This document shows, piece by piece, positions 43,191 to 52,600 of a DNA stretch of 64,000 bases. Source of the stretch: Kribbella caucasensis (lineage in GTDB: Bacteria; Actinomycetota; Actinomycetes; Propionibacteriales; Kribbellaceae); NCBI RefSeq assembly GCF_004361855.1, contig NZ_SNWQ01000009.1, positions 1 to 64,000 on the forward strand. Direction: 5' to 3'. The notes beneath the pieces are model-generated. The model was not told the DNA's origin, made no database searches, and was given only the letters and a program-made list of their open reading frames with translations. A program made the translations under genes and the position numbers. The first letter of the stretch is position 1; each line of letters opens with the position of its first letter.

Positions 43191-43855
43191 CAGACCGGCC
43201 AATCCAGTTCGTGGTACGCGGCGTCCCAGAACATCCACTCGTACCGGGTGGTGGTGGAAAAATGCCGATGGCAACGATCCCGTTCACCCGGGCCGACCTC
43301 GGCGCCGAGCCGGTCCGTCACCGCCAGCACCGACTCTACGACCGCGTCGAACTCGGGGGAACCATACGTCGCGATCCACTGCGCGTAGAGCGGATCGGGT
43401 GAGGACCGCTCCAGCAGGGCGCGCCCGACGTCGCGGTAGATCCAGTAGCAGGGCAGCACGGCCGCCACCGCCTCGGCGTACGTGCCGGTCGCGCAGACGG
43501 CGGTGAGATAGGACATGTACGCCGTGGTGGTGGGCCCCGAACCAGTCGCATCGACATCGGCGGACGTGAGCCCGAGCGAGCCGAGCAGCGAGGAGTGGAG
43601 TTCGCGCTCGACCTCGATCGCTTCGGCGGCGTGCCGGGCGAACATGCTCACCGCGTCCTCGTCGGTGGCGCGACCGGCGACCAGGGCCAGGGCGCGGGAG
43701 TACGAGCGCAGATAGTGACTGTCCTGAACGATGAAGTAACGGAACTTGTCGTGCGGCAGCGACCCGTCGGTGAGCCCGGTGATGAACGGATGCCGGACGA
43801 TCTCGTCGTACACCTTGGCCGCGCCCGCGTCCCACAGCTCGGCGGAAAACGTCAT
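43190..43855 (-). CDS. tenA: TenA/thiaminase II family protein
   Basis: A 221-residue all-helical protein. HPFITGLTDGSLPHDKFRYFIVQD-like N-terminus (seen as PHDKFRYFIVQDSHYL), the active-site cysteine C136 in LPCYWIYRDVG, and the C-terminal aromatic/acidic box TTRYEWMFWD. TenA hydrolyses amino-pyrimidine breakdown products of thiamine for salvage. Pairing with a downstream FAD oxidoreductase rather than thi genes is unusual, so a haem-oxygenase-like oxygenase role is an alternative. No TPP riboswitch is visible upstream. Confidence 0.83.
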   Translation of the reverse strand: MTFSAELWDAGAAKVYDEIVRHPFITGLTDGSLPHDKFRYFIVQDSHYLRSYSRALALVAGRATDEDAVSMFARHAAEAIEVERELHSSLLGSLGLTSADVDATGSGPTTTAYMSYLTAVCATGTYAEAVAAVLPCYWIYRDVGRALLERSSPDPLYAQWIATYGSPEFDAVVESVLAVTDRLGAEVGPGERDRCHRHFSTTTRYEWMFWDAAYHELDWPV

Positions 43856-43950
43856 CCCGGTCTCCTCACCCGTCGACTGCCACGAAGACTAGTCAGCCCC
43901 GTCCACAGAAGCACGAGACGAAAGTCACGTCGCGGACTTACTCTGACGCC

Positions 43951-45714
43951 ATGGGGGACCAGTTGATCGCGCCCGCCGTCGGCGCAGTACAGACGGACGC
44001 TGTACGGACGGAGATGCCGCCCGACACACCGCTGCTGCGCCGGATCCGTGCCTCGGTGATCGGGGACGACCAGGTGATGCCCGGGCCGTATGGGCCGCGC
44101 CGGGTCACGTACGCCGACTACACCGCGTCCGGCCGCGCCCTCACCTTCCTCGAGGACTTCATCCGCGACGAGGTGCTGCCGCGGTACGCGAACACGCACA
44201 CCGAGTCGAGCGGCACCGGCCTGCAGACCACCCGGTTGCGTGAGGACGCCCGGCGGATCATCCACCAGAGTGTCGGCGGTGACGACGAGACCGCGGTGAT
44301 CTTCTGCGGCTCCGGCGCGACCGGCGCGATCGACAAGCTGATCGGCGTGATGGGCCTGCGCATCCCGGCCGAGCTGGACGACAAATACCACTTCACCGAC
44401 GAGATCCCGCCGGCCGAGCGACCGGTCGTTTTCATCGGCCCGTACGAGCACCACTCCAACGAGCTGCCATGGCGCGAGTCGATCGCCGACGTGGTCGTGA
44501 TCGGCCAGGACGCGGACGGCCACATAGACATCGAGCAGCTGGAGAGCCGGCTCGTCCAGTACGCCGATCGCCCGCTGAAGATCGGCTCGTTCTCGGCCGC
44601 CAGCAACGTCACCGGCATCGTCAGCAACACGGCTCGGGTGTCCGCCCTGCTGCACGAACACGGTGCGCTGTCGTTCTGGGACTGCGCCGCCGCCGCGCCG
44701 TACGTGGAGATCGAGATGTACGGCGGCCGCGCGGCGAACCCGATGTCGTACAAGGACGCGATCTTCCTCAGCCCGCACAAGTTCATCGGCGGACCGGGCA
44801 CCCCCGGCGTACTGGTGGCTCGCCGCGAACTCCTGCGCAACCGCGTTCCCGACGTACCGGGTGGTGGCACGGTCGCGTACGTGAACCCGACCGAGCACCG
44901 GTACCTCGACGACCCGGTGCACCGCGAGGAGGGCGGCACCCCGGCGATCATCGGGTCGATCCGGGCCGGCCTGGTGTTCCAGCTGAAACAGGCGGTCGGG
45001 ATCGACGTGATCCGCGCGCATGAGGACGCGTACCTGCGGCGCGCGGTCGAGGCCTGGCAGCAGGAGCCGAACATCCAGATCCTCGGCAACCTGGACTCCG
45101 AACGGCTGTCGATCGTTTCCTTCGTGGTGAAGGCGCCGTCCGGGCGGTACCTGCACCACAACTTCATCGTCGCCGTGCTGAACGACCTGTTCGGGATCCA
45201 GTCCCGCGGCGGCTGTTCCTGTGCGGGACCGTACGGTCACACGCTGCTCGGGATCGACCTGGAACGCTCGCACGAGTTCGCCGAGGAGATCGAGCACGGC
45301 TGCGAGGGGATCAAACCGGGCTGGGTCCGGGTCAACTTCAACTACTTCATCTCCGAAGCGGTCTTCTCGTACGTCGTCGAGGCGGTCCGGATGGTCGCGC
45401 GGGAGGGCTGGCGGCTGCTCGGCGACTACCGCTTCGACCCGTCGAACGGCCTCTGGCGACACCACCGCGGCCCGGTCGAACCACCGCTCCGGCTGTCCGA
45501 AGTCGGGTACGACGCCGACGGCCGCCTCCGCTACCCCCGGCACGAGGCAACCGCCCCCGAATCAGCCCTCCAGGACTACCTCGCCGAGGCCCGCGACCTC
45601 CTGGCCGCCTGCCACCACGCCGACACCGACACCGAAGGCCACGTAAACACCGACTTCGACCACCTCCGCTGGTTCGACCTCCCCAGCAGCTGCCTAACGC
45701 CGGTCGTGCACTGA
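43951..45714 (+). CDS. Class V aminotransferase / cysteine-desulfurase-like PLP enzyme
   Basis: A 587-residue PLP enzyme, longer than a standard SufS by a C-terminal extension of about 100 residues. Features: GSGATGAIDKLIGVMGLR, EHHSNELPWRES, the cofactor aspartate region SFWDCAAAAPYVEI, PLP lysine K277 in LSPHKFIGGPGTPG, and a cysteine loop SRGGCSCAGPYGH. Proteins of this layout occur without a known sulfur acceptor; the reaction could be desulfuration or an elimination. No ribosome site precedes ATG 43951, so the transcript may be leaderless. Diverges from tenA over 95 bp. Confidence 0.78.
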   Translation: MGDQLIAPAVGAVQTDAVRTEMPPDTPLLRRIRASVIGDDQVMPGPYGPRRVTYADYTASGRALTFLEDFIRDEVLPRYANTHTESSGTGLQTTRLREDARRIIHQSVGGDDETAVIFCGSGATGAIDKLIGVMGLRIPAELDDKYHFTDEIPPAERPVVFIGPYEHHSNELPWRESIADVVVIGQDADGHIDIEQLESRLVQYADRPLKIGSFSAASNVTGIVSNTARVSALLHEHGALSFWDCAAAAPYVEIEMYGGRAANPMSYKDAIFLSPHKFIGGPGTPGVLVARRELLRNRVPDVPGGGTVAYVNPTEHRYLDDPVHREEGGTPAIIGSIRAGLVFQLKQAVGIDVIRAHEDAYLRRAVEAWQQEPNIQILGNLDSERLSIVSFVVKAPSGRYLHHNFIVAVLNDLFGIQSRGGCSCAGPYGHTLLGIDLERSHEFAEEIEHGCEGIKPGWVRVNFNYFISEAVFSYVVEAVRMVAREGWRLLGDYRFDPSNGLWRHHRGPVEPPLRLSEVGYDADGRLRYPRHEATAPESALQDYLAEARDLLAACHHADTDTEGHVNTDFDHLRWFDLPSSCLTPVVH

Positions 45715-45742
45715 CTTCTCAAGTCGTGCACTGACTTCTCAA
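45703..45742. repeat. Tandem duplication of 20 bp at the end of the aminotransferase gene
   Basis: GTCGTGCACTGACTTCTCAA occurs twice back to back (45703-45722, 45723-45742). The first copy contains the stop codon; the second carries the same last codons and stop outside the gene. Confidence 0.9.
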
Positions 45743-45774
45743 TCAGCGGGTTCGGGTCAATCAGCGGGTTCGGG
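45739..45774. repeat. Tandem duplication of 18 bp at the end of the ArsR gene
   Basis: TCAATCAGCGGGTTCGGG occurs twice (45739-45756, 45757-45774). The second copy holds the last codons and stop of the convergent regulator gene; the first repeats them downstream. The two tandem pairs abut in the 42-bp convergent gap. Confidence 0.9.
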
Positions 45775-46293
45775 TTCCAGGGTGGGGATGTCGGCTGGGA
45801 ACAGGCTGACAAGGAGGCCGTAGGGCTCGCGGTGTGTTCCATCGACCGCATGCGGTTCAGCCTCATGCTCGGCCAGTCGGGCAGCGAGGGCATGGGCCTC
45901 CTCCCGGGACAGCCACAGGTGCCGCAATGAGGTGTGTTCGGGCTGGCCCGGGCGGGTGGGCAGCATCTCGCCGAGCGCGGCGTTGATCAGGAACTGGGGG
46001 CCGTTGTCGACGTCCTCGTGGAAAGTGAAGGCGGAGCTGACCAGAGCGAAGTACTGCTCTGTGCCGCCGCGCACCTGTCGCGTTTCCGTCAGGTGGATCA
46101 GGCCGGCTTCGCTCAGCATCCGTACGTGGTAGCCGACGGTTCCCTTGGCCAGTCCGAGTGCGGCGGACAGCTGGCGCAACGTGGCCGATCGCTGGCGCAG
46201 GAGGTTCACGATGCGGTGCCGGATGGGGTGACCGAGCGCCTTGAACTGCTCGGGTGATCGCAGCACCAGGGGCTCGGACCGGACGTCTGGCAT
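45757..46293 (-). CDS. ArsR-type winged-helix transcriptional regulator
   Basis: A 178-residue protein starting at ATG 46293. The HTH is FKALGHPIRHRIVNLLRQRS ... LRQLSAALGLAKGTVGYHVRML with wing GLIHLTETRQVRGGTEQYF. The C-terminal ~80 residues are of the type that responds to a small ligand or dimerises. Metal-binding cysteines of classical ArsR are not seen. It diverges from the methyltransferase gene at 46407 and probably controls it. Confidence 0.83.
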   Translation of the reverse strand: MPDVRSEPLVLRSPEQFKALGHPIRHRIVNLLRQRSATLRQLSAALGLAKGTVGYHVRMLSEAGLIHLTETRQVRGGTEQYFALVSSAFTFHEDVDNGPQFLINAALGEMLPTRPGQPEHTSLRHLWLSREEAHALAARLAEHEAEPHAVDGTHREPYGLLVSLFPADIPTLEPEPAD

Positions 46294-46406
46294 GCACGCA
46301 AGTGTCCATAAAACTCGATCCTTTGACAAACGAGTTGGCCGGAGTCCAAACTTGCCCCGAATAAAGCGACGAGAATTTTCAACACTTTCCTCTGGGAGGA
46401 CCAGCG

Positions 46407-47354
46407 ATGCCCCTGTCGACGGCACTGGTTGCAACCGACCGTCCCGCCCGCTACCTCAAGCAGCTTGTCTCCCACCTGGGGCACAAGGCCACCACCCGGC
46501 TGAGCGGTGACGGCCGAGGCGCCGTCACGTTCGGCACCGGTACGTGCGGGCTGGCCGCCACTCCGGACGGGTTGAGCCTGATCGCTACCGCTACGGATGC
46601 TGAGAGCTTGGTCCGGGTCCAGGACGTGGTCGCTCGGCACCTGGTGCGCTTCGCCACCCAAGAGGAGCTGAGCGTCGAGTGGACCAAGCCAATGGCGGGC
46701 GAGGATCTGGACATCCTCGACACAGTGCTCGACGACTACCTGCTGTCCCACTGCACGCCTCCTGATTCGATCCTCCAGGACCTGGCCGCCTCGACGCGGG
46801 AGGTCACCGGGAGTGCGTCGAGGATGCAGGTCAGCCCGGACGAGGGAGCTCTGCTGACGATGCTGACCCGCTTGGTCGGCGCCCGATTCGCCGTGGAGGT
46901 GGGCACCTTCACCGGCTACTCCACCTTGTCCATCGCCCGAGGTATGGCCGACGGAGGCCGCCTGATCACTTGCGACGTCAGCGACCAGTGGACCACGGTC
47001 GCCCGCCCGTTCTGGGAACGGGCGGGCATGGCCGACAGGATCGACCTCAACCTCGGCCCTGCGATCGAAACTCTGCGCGCGCTGCCGGAGGAGCCGGTCA
47101 TCGACATCGCCTTCATCGACGCAGACAAGGACAACTACCCCGTCTACTACGAGGAGATAGTCACGCGACTGCGTCCCGGAGGGTTGATCGTCTTGGACAA
47201 CGTCTTCCTCGGCGGCCGCGTCTTCGATCCTGCGTACCAAGAGCCGCACCACCTCGCCATGCGTCGACTGAACGGCTTCATCGCGGGTGACGAACGGATG
47301 GAGTCGGTCATGCTGCCACTGCGCGACGGGGTCACCCTTGCGCGCAAGCGCTGA
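46407..47354 (+). CDS. DUF2218 domain fused to an O-methyltransferase
   Basis: A 315-residue protein with two parts. Residues 1-95 are a DUF2218 domain (VATDRPARYLKQLVSHLGHK, GTGTCGLAATPDGLSL, RVQDVVARHLVRFATQEEL). Residues about 125-315 are a caffeoyl-CoA-type SAM methyltransferase: FAVEVGTFTGYSTLSIARGM (SAM site), DIAFIDADKDNYPVYYEE and GGLIVLDNVFLGG with the metal-binding aspartates. Lone DUF2218 proteins are small and of unknown role; a fusion implies that it helps substrate binding or dimerisation. GGGAGG precedes ATG. Probably repressed by the divergent ArsR protein. Confidence 0.83.
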   Translation: MPLSTALVATDRPARYLKQLVSHLGHKATTRLSGDGRGAVTFGTGTCGLAATPDGLSLIATATDAESLVRVQDVVARHLVRFATQEELSVEWTKPMAGEDLDILDTVLDDYLLSHCTPPDSILQDLAASTREVTGSASRMQVSPDEGALLTMLTRLVGARFAVEVGTFTGYSTLSIARGMADGGRLITCDVSDQWTTVARPFWERAGMADRIDLNLGPAIETLRALPEEPVIDIAFIDADKDNYPVYYEEIVTRLRPGGLIVLDNVFLGGRVFDPAYQEPHHLAMRRLNGFIAGDERMESVMLPLRDGVTLARKR

Positions 47355-47373
47355 CGACTGATCCCTGCCAACG

Positions 47374-47409
47374 CCGATGTGCTCCGCCGTACCACCAGCG
47401 GAGCACATC
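47374..47409. terminator. Bidirectional stem-loop terminator between convergent genes
   Basis: CGATGTGCTCCGC and GCGGAGCACATCG form a perfect 13-bp stem with a 10-nt loop, 19 bp after the methyltransferase stop and 15 bp before the stop of the convergent lectin gene. No U-tract. Confidence 0.8.
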
Positions 47410-47424
47410 GACGCGACGGTCTAC

Positions 47425-49425
47425 TTACTTCGGTGCGGCCGGTAACGCGTTACTCGTGAACACCGGGTCAGCCGTAGTCGTGGTGAGGCTGGACCTTGCC
47501 GCTGCCGCGGTTTCGGCGGCGCTGGCTGTGATTACCCGGACCTGGAAGTCCTGGGTGTGGGTGACGAATGCCCACTTCTGTACGCCGCCCGCTGTGTAGA
47601 TGAAGGGGGTGGGGTCGGGCGTGTACTGCTCGGACACCTCGGGCATCACGACCTTGAATTGGCCCCAGGTGCCCGAGCCCTGGGCGATCTCCTGGGCGAA
47701 GTAGTTCTTGCCGTCGGCACCGAGGGCGAGGATCTCGATCAGTCCGGTGCTCGGCGACATGATCGCCTGCGGCGAACCGGGCCAGGTCTGCTCCGGCGCG
47801 ACCGTCTCCCAGGTGCCGGGGAACGCCGTACCGGCGGCGGTCTGCTTCTGGGTCTGGACGTGTCCGTTGGCGTCGCGGGCGAACACGCGGAGCAGGTCGC
47901 CGGGGTACCGCACGATCGAGGCCTTGCCGGTGAAGCCGCTGCCGCCGAGGCTGCTGAAGGCGGACAGCGTCGTGCCGTTCCAGTTCGCGGCCCAGTAGGT
48001 GCCGGCGGTGTCGCGAGCGATCACCGTGAGGGTGTTGCCCGCGCCGGGACCGACGGACGGTACGCCGGACAGCACCGGGCTCGGGAACTTCTGCCAGGCG
48101 AGGTATCCGCCGGTGTTCTCCGCCTTCGCCCAGAGGCCGCCGCTACCGTCCACCGCGAACAGAACGATCTTGTTGGTGGAAGGGTTTTTGGCCGAGACCG
48201 CGCTGGATGCCATCAGGCCGGCCCGGTCGACCGGCGCCCCGAGCAGGGTCGAGTCCTGCGCGGTCTGGATCCGCGCCGCGAACCTGCTGTTGATGTTGTG
48301 CAGGGTGATGTCGACCTTGTTGTCCGCGCCCTGGACCAGCCCCGGCGTCCCGGTGAAGGCGTCGGGGCCGTTGATCGGGGTCCAGGCGGTACCGCCGAAG
48401 TCGGTGGGGTCGGGCTGGTGACCCCACTGGGCCTGCCCGATGTTGTCGGTGTAGGTGTATTCGATCCGACCGGTCGTGGTCTGCAGGACGGCGATCTGCG
48501 AGTTGTTCTCGATCGGTACAGCCGGCGCCGGCGGTACGAACGAGGCGGTCAGGTTGCAGGCGTTCGACATCCCGACGACGGTGCTGAACTGCTGCCAGCC
48601 GCCGCCGATCGTGTGGTTGCTGATCAGCCAGGCGGCGTTCGGCCCGGGCCGGTACCGGTACTGCGCGAGGCGGCCGGTGCCGTCGATGCCGAGCAACGTG
48701 TCGCCACCCACCGAGAACAACGTGCCGTAGGCGTTCCAGCCGCTGCCGAACTGCAGATGCTCGACCATCCGGTCGCTGGTCTTGTCGAACTGGTAGCGGT
48801 GCAGGACCCCGGTCGTGGAGCGGGCGTAGATGACTCCGTCACCGGCCGCCGTGATCGAGTTGTACACGTTGAAGCCGGTGGCCATCGGCTTGCCGGTGAT
48901 GGCGCCCGTGGTGGCGTTGTACTCGTAACGCCGCAGAACTCCGTCGTCCAGGATGGCCCAGAAGTCACCCTTCGAGTCCATCGTGAGCTTGTCCTGGCGG
49001 GCCGGGTCCGCGAAGGACCTGAAGGCGGTGCCGAGCGGCTTGGCCTGCACGTCCCACTTGCCGCCGTCCCAGTGGTAGGCCCAGGTGCCGGCCGTGCTGG
49101 TGGCGTAGATCCAGCCGTCCGGACCGGCGAGCAGCTTCGGGAACGGCGTCCAGCCCTGGCCGATCTGACCCGGGGCCACGGTCTGGACCGGCCTCGCGGT
49201 GGTGCTGCTGAGATCGTTGAACTGGTAGAGGATCAGTTCGCCGGTCGTCTTGACCGCGAACACACTCTGACTCGGCTTGCAGCTGATGTCGGCATCCTCC
49301 GCCGAGGCCGGCGCCGTACCGGTGAGGGTCAGGGTGGCGGCTGACAGACCGGCCGTCAGCAGGATCGCGCCGAGTTTGCGACGCAGCCCAGAACCGGGCC
49401 GGCGTTCGAGGACAGTGGTGACCAT
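47425..49425 (-). CDS. Secreted tachylectin-like / lectin beta-propeller protein
   Basis: A 666-residue exported protein. The signal peptide (RRKLGAILLTAGLSAATLTL ... TAPASAED) is likely cleaved after ASA near residue 42. The first half is a tachylectin-type propeller with repeats such as GQGWTPFPKLLAGPDGWIYA, GFNVYNSITAAGDGVIYARS and SGWNAYGTLFSVGGDTLLGI. The second half has repeats of the fungal-lectin/PLL kind (GGSGFTGKASIVRYPGDLLR; WPGSPQAIMSPSTGLIEILA). No enzymatic motif. Probably binds sugars outside the cell. It diverges from the giant RHS gene, so a role in surface recognition alongside it is conceivable. Confidence 0.8.
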   Translation of the reverse strand: MVTTVLERRPGSGLRRKLGAILLTAGLSAATLTLTGTAPASAEDADISCKPSQSVFAVKTTGELILYQFNDLSSTTARPVQTVAPGQIGQGWTPFPKLLAGPDGWIYATSTAGTWAYHWDGGKWDVQAKPLGTAFRSFADPARQDKLTMDSKGDFWAILDDGVLRRYEYNATTGAITGKPMATGFNVYNSITAAGDGVIYARSTTGVLHRYQFDKTSDRMVEHLQFGSGWNAYGTLFSVGGDTLLGIDGTGRLAQYRYRPGPNAAWLISNHTIGGGWQQFSTVVGMSNACNLTASFVPPAPAVPIENNSQIAVLQTTTGRIEYTYTDNIGQAQWGHQPDPTDFGGTAWTPINGPDAFTGTPGLVQGADNKVDITLHNINSRFAARIQTAQDSTLLGAPVDRAGLMASSAVSAKNPSTNKIVLFAVDGSGGLWAKAENTGGYLAWQKFPSPVLSGVPSVGPGAGNTLTVIARDTAGTYWAANWNGTTLSAFSSLGGSGFTGKASIVRYPGDLLRVFARDANGHVQTQKQTAAGTAFPGTWETVAPEQTWPGSPQAIMSPSTGLIEILALGADGKNYFAQEIAQGSGTWGQFKVVMPEVSEQYTPDPTPFIYTAGGVQKWAFVTHTQDFQVRVITASAAETAAAARSSLTTTTADPVFTSNALPAAPK

Positions 49426-49641
49426 GGGAACCCCCAGTTTCGGGTGATACATGCGAGATGCCCGCCCCGAGCCGCATGCCGCACGGAGACTACCGGCGTT
49501 TCGCGGGTCCTGGGCGGAATCTGCAACAACCTGCAATGCCCACTCGTTTTGCTGGTCAGGGGTTTTCGGCGCGTGTTAGCTTCCGTGCCGTTGTCGTGAC
49601 TCGGGGGACGAGTAGGACAACCCATTCTGGGGGTATTCCAC

Positions 49642-52600
49642 ATGGCTGGATCGCTGTCGCGCGCCCGGAAACGGGCGATTTTCCTTCGGTGGTTGAGCAA
49701 AGGCCTCGCCTTTGCCCTGGTTGCCGCCGTCCCCCTCACCGCCGCGGACTACGGTACGGCGGCCGCGGATCTGACCGCTGCCGGCAAGCCGCCCGACCAT
49801 CGTGCCCAGCCCGCTCCCGAGCAGCGGGAGGGATCCGCGGACGGGCAGCCGCAGGTGATCGGCGAGAACGTCAACAAGACGGTGCCGACCAGCCTGAAGG
49901 GGCGGTACCCCGATCTCAACCTCGGTACGTCGGTGCCCAAGGCAACCAATGCCACACGGCCGTTGTCCGAACCGGCGAAGCCCGTGACCGGGTTCGACAG
50001 CAGGACCAGCCGTGAGCTCCCGGCCAAGCGCGACCGGTACAAGACCACGTACGCGAACGCGGACGGCACCGAGACCACCGTCGTCTCCACGACACCGAGC
50101 AACTACCGGCTGGCCAACGGCAGCTGGGCACCGGTCCGTACGACGCTCAGCCGGCAGGACCTGGTCAGCGGGGACGGCTGGCGGAGTACCGGCGACAGTG
50201 TCACGTCAAGCCTGTCCACGCAGGTCACCCCCGACCGGCCGGTCGCCGAGCTGACCCTGGCCGGTGGGGAGAAGGTCGGCTGGGGTGTCCTCAACGGCAC
50301 CTCGGTCAGCGGCAAGACGAAGGGCGCCAACACCGTCGAGTACTCAGGTTTCGCCCCCGGCGCCGATCTCGAGCTGACCGTCGAGCCCGGCGGGATCAAG
50401 GAGACAGTTGTACTGCGGTCGAAGGCGTCGGCGCGATCGTACGTGTTCCCGCTGCACCTGCAAGGTCTCAAGGCCGAGCTCAGAGGGCAGGACATCGCCC
50501 TGATCGATGCCCAGGGCAACGAGAAGGCGTCGATCCCGGCCGGGTTCATGGTGGACGGCAAGTCCGCGACCTCGAGCGGCGTCAACTACAGCCTGATCGA
50601 TTCCCCAACCGGCCAGGCCTTGAGGGTGGAGCTGGACAACCGCTGGCTGGACGACCCGGCCCGCGCCTACCCGGTCCGGGTCGACCCGACGGTCAAGGAA
50701 GTCAAGTTCACCGAGGCACTCACGGTCCGGGACTCGGGCAGCTACCTCGGTACCTCCGATTTCATGGTGGGTCGCCGGGCCGGCAACCGCTCCGCGGCGT
50801 ACCTGCGGTTCGTCATGCCCACCGAGCTGCGGTACCACACGGTCTACGGCGCGCAGTTGCAGGTGAACAGCTACAGCGCACCGTCCTGCACACCGCGACC
50901 AGTGACGGTCTATCCGGTCACCGCGAGCTGGACGGCGAGCACCAGCCTGACGTACCCAGGTCCGACCGTGGGCGCGGCGCTGACCTCCAAGTCCTTCGCG
51001 CAGGGCTTCATCGCCAGCGGGTCGACCACCACCAAATGCAAGCCGGTGCCGACGTCCTTCAACCTCGGTGCAGCGGGTGCGGCCCTGGTCCAGCGGTGGG
51101 TCGACGATGCCGCCGCGAACAAGGGACTCTCGCTGCGCGCACCGGTGACCGACGACAGCTCCTGGAAGGAGTTCGCGGGCGTGGGCACCGAGAACCCGCC
51201 CAAGCTGTTCATCACCCACACGCCGTACAACGCGAAGTACACGATCACCGGGGCGCCGAACCCGCCGGTCCTGCAGAACCAGGACGGCAAGGTCAAGATC
51301 ACGGTCAAGAACCTCAGTGCCGAGGCCTGGGCGCCGTCGCAGTACTACCTGAAGACCGTCGTCACGGACATGAGCAACCGGCAGCTCTACCAGTACCGCG
51401 GCGCCAACCTGCCGACCACGCTGCCGCGGGGCGCCAGTGTCACCCTCGACGCGCTGGTCAAGGCGATGAGCGCCGGTACCGGTTCGAAGCAGTACCGGGT
51501 GTACTTCACCATGGTGCGCGTCGGCGGCCCCGACTTCAGCATGGAGCAGGTCAAGCCGGCCAGCATCGCCATCGAGGTCCGCAACCTGCCGCCCGTCGTC
51601 GACCAATTGTCGCCGGACAACGGCTATCGCACCCAGACGCTGACCCCGCAACTGTGGGGTCGCGCCTTCGACATCGACGCGCCGACGAGCGGAATCACCT
51701 ACAGCTTCGAGGTCTGCGAGAAGACCAGCGCGGGCACGTACGTCGGATGCTTCAGCTCCGCCTACCAGTCCGCCAGCAACTGGGACATCCCGGCGGCCAA
51801 ATTGTCGTGGAACAAGGAGTACGCCTGGCGGTTGTCCGCGAAGGACACGAACGGCGCCGTCACCGTTTCACCCCCGGCACCGCAACGGATGGCATTGCTC
51901 ACGGAGGTGCCCCAACCCGCGATCACCGCGCGCCTCGCGAACGCGCCGTACGGCAGTGGTGATCGCCCGTTCGACCCGAACCTGGGTAACCACCTGACCT
52001 CCGCGGTCGATGTGTCGGTCCCGGTCGCCGGTCCCGAGCTCGACGTGGTCCGTACCTACAACAGCCTCGACCCGCGCCGGACCGGGGTGTTCGGCGCCGG
52101 CTGGTCCAGCAAGTACGACCTGAAGCTCGTGGTCGAGCCCGAGGGCAGCGTCCTGGCCACGTACCCCGACGGTCAGCAGGTCCGCTTCGGCAAGAACCCG
52201 GACGGTACGTACGTCGGTCCGTCCGGCCGGCAGGCGCAGCTCACCTTCGACAGCAGCGTCAGCAACTGGCTGCTCAAGGACGGTAACGCGAACACCTACA
52301 CGTTCTCGCTGTCCGGCAAGCTCAACCAGATCAAGGGCCGCTGGGGCAAGCCGATGCTGTTCGAGTACGGCGGCGACGGCAAGCTCACGAAGGTCACCAG
52401 CCAGCAGGGCAACAACCGTGCGCTGACGTTCACCTGGAACGGCACCCACATCGCCTCGGTGAGCACAGCCGCGGTCGACGGTGCTCCGCTGAAGGTGACG
52501 TACAACTACACGGGCGACCTGCTCACCTCGGTCTGCGCTCCGGACGGGAAGTGCACGACGTACGGGTCCGCGCAGGGATCGCACTACCGGTCGGCGGTCA

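Noticed and set aside
43856..43950. Possible TPP riboswitch upstream of tenA
   Set aside because: Only 95 bp of intergenic DNA and no THI-box sequence visible.
47557..49344. Plus-strand open frame of about 600 codons opposite the lectin gene
   Set aside because: Antisense shadow caused by high GC; Gly/Arg/Val-rich with no motif.
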